Shown here: piece by piece, positions 5,337 to 7,039 of the stretch
How the letters are laid out: each line of letters opens with the position of its first letter
Numbering within the stretch: the first letter of the stretch is position 1
Assembly (NCBI GenBank): GCA_900319195.1
Contig: ONNL01000117.1
Location: 1 to 7,039 of the forward strand
Length of the DNA stretch: 7,039 nt
DNA from: an uncultured Ruminococcus sp.
Lineage (GTDB): Bacteria; Bacillota; Clostridia; Oscillospirales; Ruminococcaceae
Reading direction: 5' to 3'
Translations under genes and position numbers: made by a program
The notes under the pieces: model-generated
Seen by the model: only the letters and a program-made list of their open reading frames with translations
What the model was told of the DNA's origin: nothing
Databases searched by the model: none

Positions 5337-6740
5337 ATGCCGAATATGTCTTTAAAGAAGAACGAGATGCCCGTACAGGCTCCCGACGTAAGAAACAAGA
5401 ACTTCAAGGAGGTAGCGCTCGGATATACCGAGGAGCAGGCTATCGACGAGGCAAAGCGCTGTCTTAACTGCAAGAACAAGCCGTGCAGGACCGGATGTCC
5501 CGTACAGATAGATATTCCCGCATTCATCGCTAAGGTCGCTGACGGCGACTTCGAGGGCGCATATAAGATAATCACAGAGTCGAGCTCTCTCCCTGCTGTA
5601 TGCGGACGTGTATGCCCACAGGAATCACAGTGCGAAAGCAAGTGCGTAAGAGGCATAAAGGGCGAGCCTGTTGCTATCGGACGACTCGAGAGATTCGTTG
5701 CCGACTGGCACAATGCACAGCCTGAGGCTCCCGTTGAGAAGCCTGCGGCAAATGGTCATAAGGTAGCCGTTATCGGCTCCGGTCCTTCGGGACTTGCCTG
5801 CGCGAGCGACCTCGCAAAGAAGGGCTATGAGGTCTCTGTATTTGAGGCTCTCCACCTTGCAGGCGGAGTTCTCTCCTACGGTATCCCCGAATTCAGACTT
5901 CCCAAGTCTATCGTTCAGAAGGAAATTGACGGACTCAAGGCTCTCGGCGTAAAAATAGAGACCAACACTGTTATCGGCAAGACTATCTCAGTGGACGAGC
6001 TCATGAACGAGAAGGGCTTTGAGAGCGTATTTATCGGCTCGGGTGCAGGTCTCCCGAGATTCATGAATATCCCCGGTGAAAACCTCAGCGGTGTTTATTC
6101 CGCGAACGAATTCCTCACAAGAATAAATCTCATGAAGGCATATAAGGCTGACAGCTCTACTCCTATCTACTCGGGCGCAAGGGCAGTCGTTGTCGGCGGC
6201 GGAAACGTTGCTATGGACGCCGCAAGATGTGCAAAGAGACTCGGCGCGGACGTTACTATCGTTTACAGACGTACCGAAAAGGAGCTTCCTGCGCGTAAGG
6301 AAGAGGTCGAGCACGCAATGGAGGAAGGTATCATCTTCAAGTTCCTGACGAACCCCGTTGAGATAAAGGAGATCGAGACCGACGACCGTACAAAGAAGGG
6401 CTGGGTAAAGAGCATTATCTGTCAGCAGATGGAGCTCTCCGAGCCTGACGCTTCGGGCAGAGCAAAGCCTGTTCCGATCCCCGACAGCAACTTCGAGATA
6501 GATACGGATATTGTTATCATGGCTCTTGGTACATCACCGAATCCGCTCATCAAGTCAACGACTGAGGGACTTGATACACAGAAGTGGGGCGGTATCATTG
6601 CCGACGAGGACGGTCTTACCTCAAAGGAAGGCGTGTATGCAGGCGGCGACGCTGTAACAGGCGCTGCTACTGTAATTCTCGCAATGGGCGCAGGCAAGAA
6701 GGCTGCTGCCGCTATCGACGAGTACCTGTCCAACAAGTGA
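5337..6740 (+). CDS. nfnB: NADH-dependent reduced ferredoxin:NADP+ oxidoreductase, subunit B
   Basis: A 467-residue flavoprotein homologous to the glutamate synthase small subunit (GltD). In Nfn its FAD is the bifurcating flavin, using NADPH as the electron pair donor or acceptor and ferredoxin as the low-potential partner. Two FeS clusters are suggested by Cys42, 45, 50 and 54 (CLNCKNKPCRTGC) and by Cys89, 93, 99 and 103 with acidic neighbours (CGRVCPQESQCESKC). The first FAD motif is VIGSGPSG (145-152). The NADPH Rossmann motif VVGGGNVAMDAA (285-296) is followed by YRRTEKELPAR (310-320), whose arginines suit the NADP 2'-phosphate. The C-terminal FAD signature is GVYAGGDAVTGAATV (432-446). 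Length and N-terminus (MPNMSLKKN) fit NfnB. The alternative label, a stand-alone NADPH-dependent glutamate synthase, is less likely because no large GltB subunit is present and nfnA is directly upstream. Confidence 0.93.
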   Translation: MPNMSLKKNEMPVQAPDVRNKNFKEVALGYTEEQAIDEAKRCLNCKNKPCRTGCPVQIDIPAFIAKVADGDFEGAYKIITESSSLPAVCGRVCPQESQCESKCVRGIKGEPVAIGRLERFVADWHNAQPEAPVEKPAANGHKVAVIGSGPSGLACASDLAKKGYEVSVFEALHLAGGVLSYGIPEFRLPKSIVQKEIDGLKALGVKIETNTVIGKTISVDELMNEKGFESVFIGSGAGLPRFMNIPGENLSGVYSANEFLTRINLMKAYKADSSTPIYSGARAVVVGGGNVAMDAARCAKRLGADVTIVYRRTEKELPARKEEVEHAMEEGIIFKFLTNPVEIKEIETDDRTKKGWVKSIICQQMELSEPDASGRAKPVPIPDSNFEIDTDIVIMALGTSPNPLIKSTTEGLDTQKWGGIIADEDGLTSKEGVYAGGDAVTGAATVILAMGAGKKAAAAIDEYLSNK

Positions 6741-6754
6741 TCCGTTTATACGGA
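6741..6754 (+). other. Small hairpin directly behind nfnB
   Basis: TCCGT (6741-6745) and ACGGA (6750-6754) form a perfect 5-bp stem with a TTAT loop, starting at the first base after the nfnB stop codon. It is too short to terminate transcription alone, but could protect the mRNA end together with the larger hairpin at 6779-6810. Confidence 0.35.
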
Positions 6755-6778
6755 AGATTTGATGTGTATAAGCTTCTT

Positions 6779-6810
6779 CTATGCCCCGATAGGTTACTAT
6801 CGGGGCATAG
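6779..6810 (+). terminator. Perfect 14-bp hairpin, probable end of the nfnAB transcript
   Basis: CTATGCCCCGATAG (6779-6792) and its exact complement (6797-6810) enclose a GTTA loop, with a GC core of six pairs. The stem lies 38 bases after the nfnB stop and is by far the strongest hairpin in the window. No run of T follows on the + strand, and no run of A precedes it that would serve the other strand. It is therefore not a textbook intrinsic terminator, and could instead be an mRNA 3'-stabilising stem or part of the repeat region behind it. Confidence 0.55.
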
Positions 6811-7039
6811 CTGCTTTAGCAGCGTAGAGGAGCTTATGAGACGTCAAGCGGCGTAGCCGATTGGAGCCTGCGTAAGCAGGCGTTTCTCGGAGCTTTTAGC
6901 TTTTAAGGCTTCGAGAAGCAGTATTTGAGACAAAGGGTCTCGCCAACAGCGCCCCGTACCCTCTGTCCTACGGACATCGTCTCGCCTGTCGGCTCGGTCG
7001 GTGCTTCTGCTTCGCAGAGGTGTACCCCAAGGGCACTTC
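6811..7039. repeat. Dense array of short stem-loops, probable dispersed repeat element
   Basis: No supported gene lies here; instead inverted repeats follow one another to the window edge. They are CTGC/GCAG (6811-6822), CGGC-GTA-GCCG (6849-6859), GCCTGC-GTAA-GCAGGC (6866-6881), a nine-pair stem with one G-U, TCTCGGAGC/GCTTCGAGA (6885-6893 and 6908-6916), GAGAC/GTCTC (6927-6931 and 6937-6941), TGTCC-TAC-GGACA (6964-6976), and CTTCTGC-TTC-GCAGAGG (7004-7020). Short direct repeats also occur: GTCTCGCC at 6937 and 6979, and near-identical AGC(A/G)GCGTAG at 6818 and 6847. Such density is far from ordinary intergenic DNA and suggests a REP/MITE-like element or a structured noncoding RNA, cut by the window end. 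The strand is undetermined. Confidence 0.55.

Noticed and set aside
4937..5713. 258-codon minus-strand open frame across the nfnA-nfnB junction
   Set aside because: It lies opposite two well-identified genes including their junction, and its Cys/His/Ser-rich translation has no family resemblance. It is a shadow frame.
5337..6740. Stand-alone glutamate synthase small subunit (GltD)
   Set aside because: The family is shared, but no large GltB subunit is present and the one-base gap to nfnA marks it as the partner in Nfn.
6584..6856. 90-codon + strand frame overlapping the end of nfnB
   Set aside because: The overlapping part is an Arg/Gly-rich frame-shifted reading of nfnB, and the rest runs through the hairpins. 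It has no convincing Shine-Dalgarno or domain.
6811..7039. CRISPR array
   Set aside because: The short repeats differ in sequence and spacing, there is no constant repeat-spacer period, and no cas gene is visible.

Overview
The window looks like the chromosome of a Gram-positive anaerobic gut or rumen bacterium of the Clostridia, most likely Ruminococcus-like (Oscillospiraceae). This rests on strong AGGAGG-type ribosome binding sites, a textbook sigma-A promoter, heavy use of ATA for Ile alongside GC-ending codons, an NfnAB pair typical of strict anaerobes, and the style of the Mur ligase and D-Ala-D-Ala ligase. The assignment is inferred from remembered family patterns, not from a search. 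All six genes lie on the + strand.

Region 1 (about 44-4361) looks like one operon driven by a near-perfect promoter at 44-72. It encodes an alpha/beta hydrolase (TTG start at 124), a Mur ligase of MurF type whose N-terminal domain is replaced by about five membrane segments (913-2568), a D-Ala-D-Ala ligase-type ATP-grasp enzyme (2584-3774), and a maltose/galactoside O-acetyltransferase-type left-handed beta-helix protein (3792-4361). Gaps between genes are 15-17 bases and each gene has its own Shine-Dalgarno. The middle two genes supply the two chemical steps that make and attach a D-Ala-D-Ala dipeptide: dipeptide synthesis, then its addition to a muramyl peptide. The membrane-anchored Mur ligase and a diverged C-terminal pocket in the ligase make this the most interesting part of the window.

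Region 2 (4362-4492) is a 131-base intergenic stretch. It holds a GAAA-capped hairpin, a longer imperfect stem, a perfect TATAAT with no good -35, and a perfect 7-bp inverted repeat just downstream of that -10, where an operator would sit.

Region 3 (4493-6740) is nfnA-nfnB, separated by one base and translationally coupled. They encode the flavin- and FeS-containing, electron-bifurcating NADH-dependent reduced ferredoxin:NADP+ oxidoreductase, which links the ferredoxin, NADH and NADPH pools of anaerobes. nfnA should be started at 4493, not at the upstream ATG at 4460.

Region 4 (6741-7039) has no convincing gene. It begins with a small hairpin and a perfect 14-bp hairpin (the likely end of the nfn transcript) and continues as a dense run of short stem-loops to the edge of the window. 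It resembles a dispersed repeat element and leaves a 64-codon frame without an ATG open on the minus strand.
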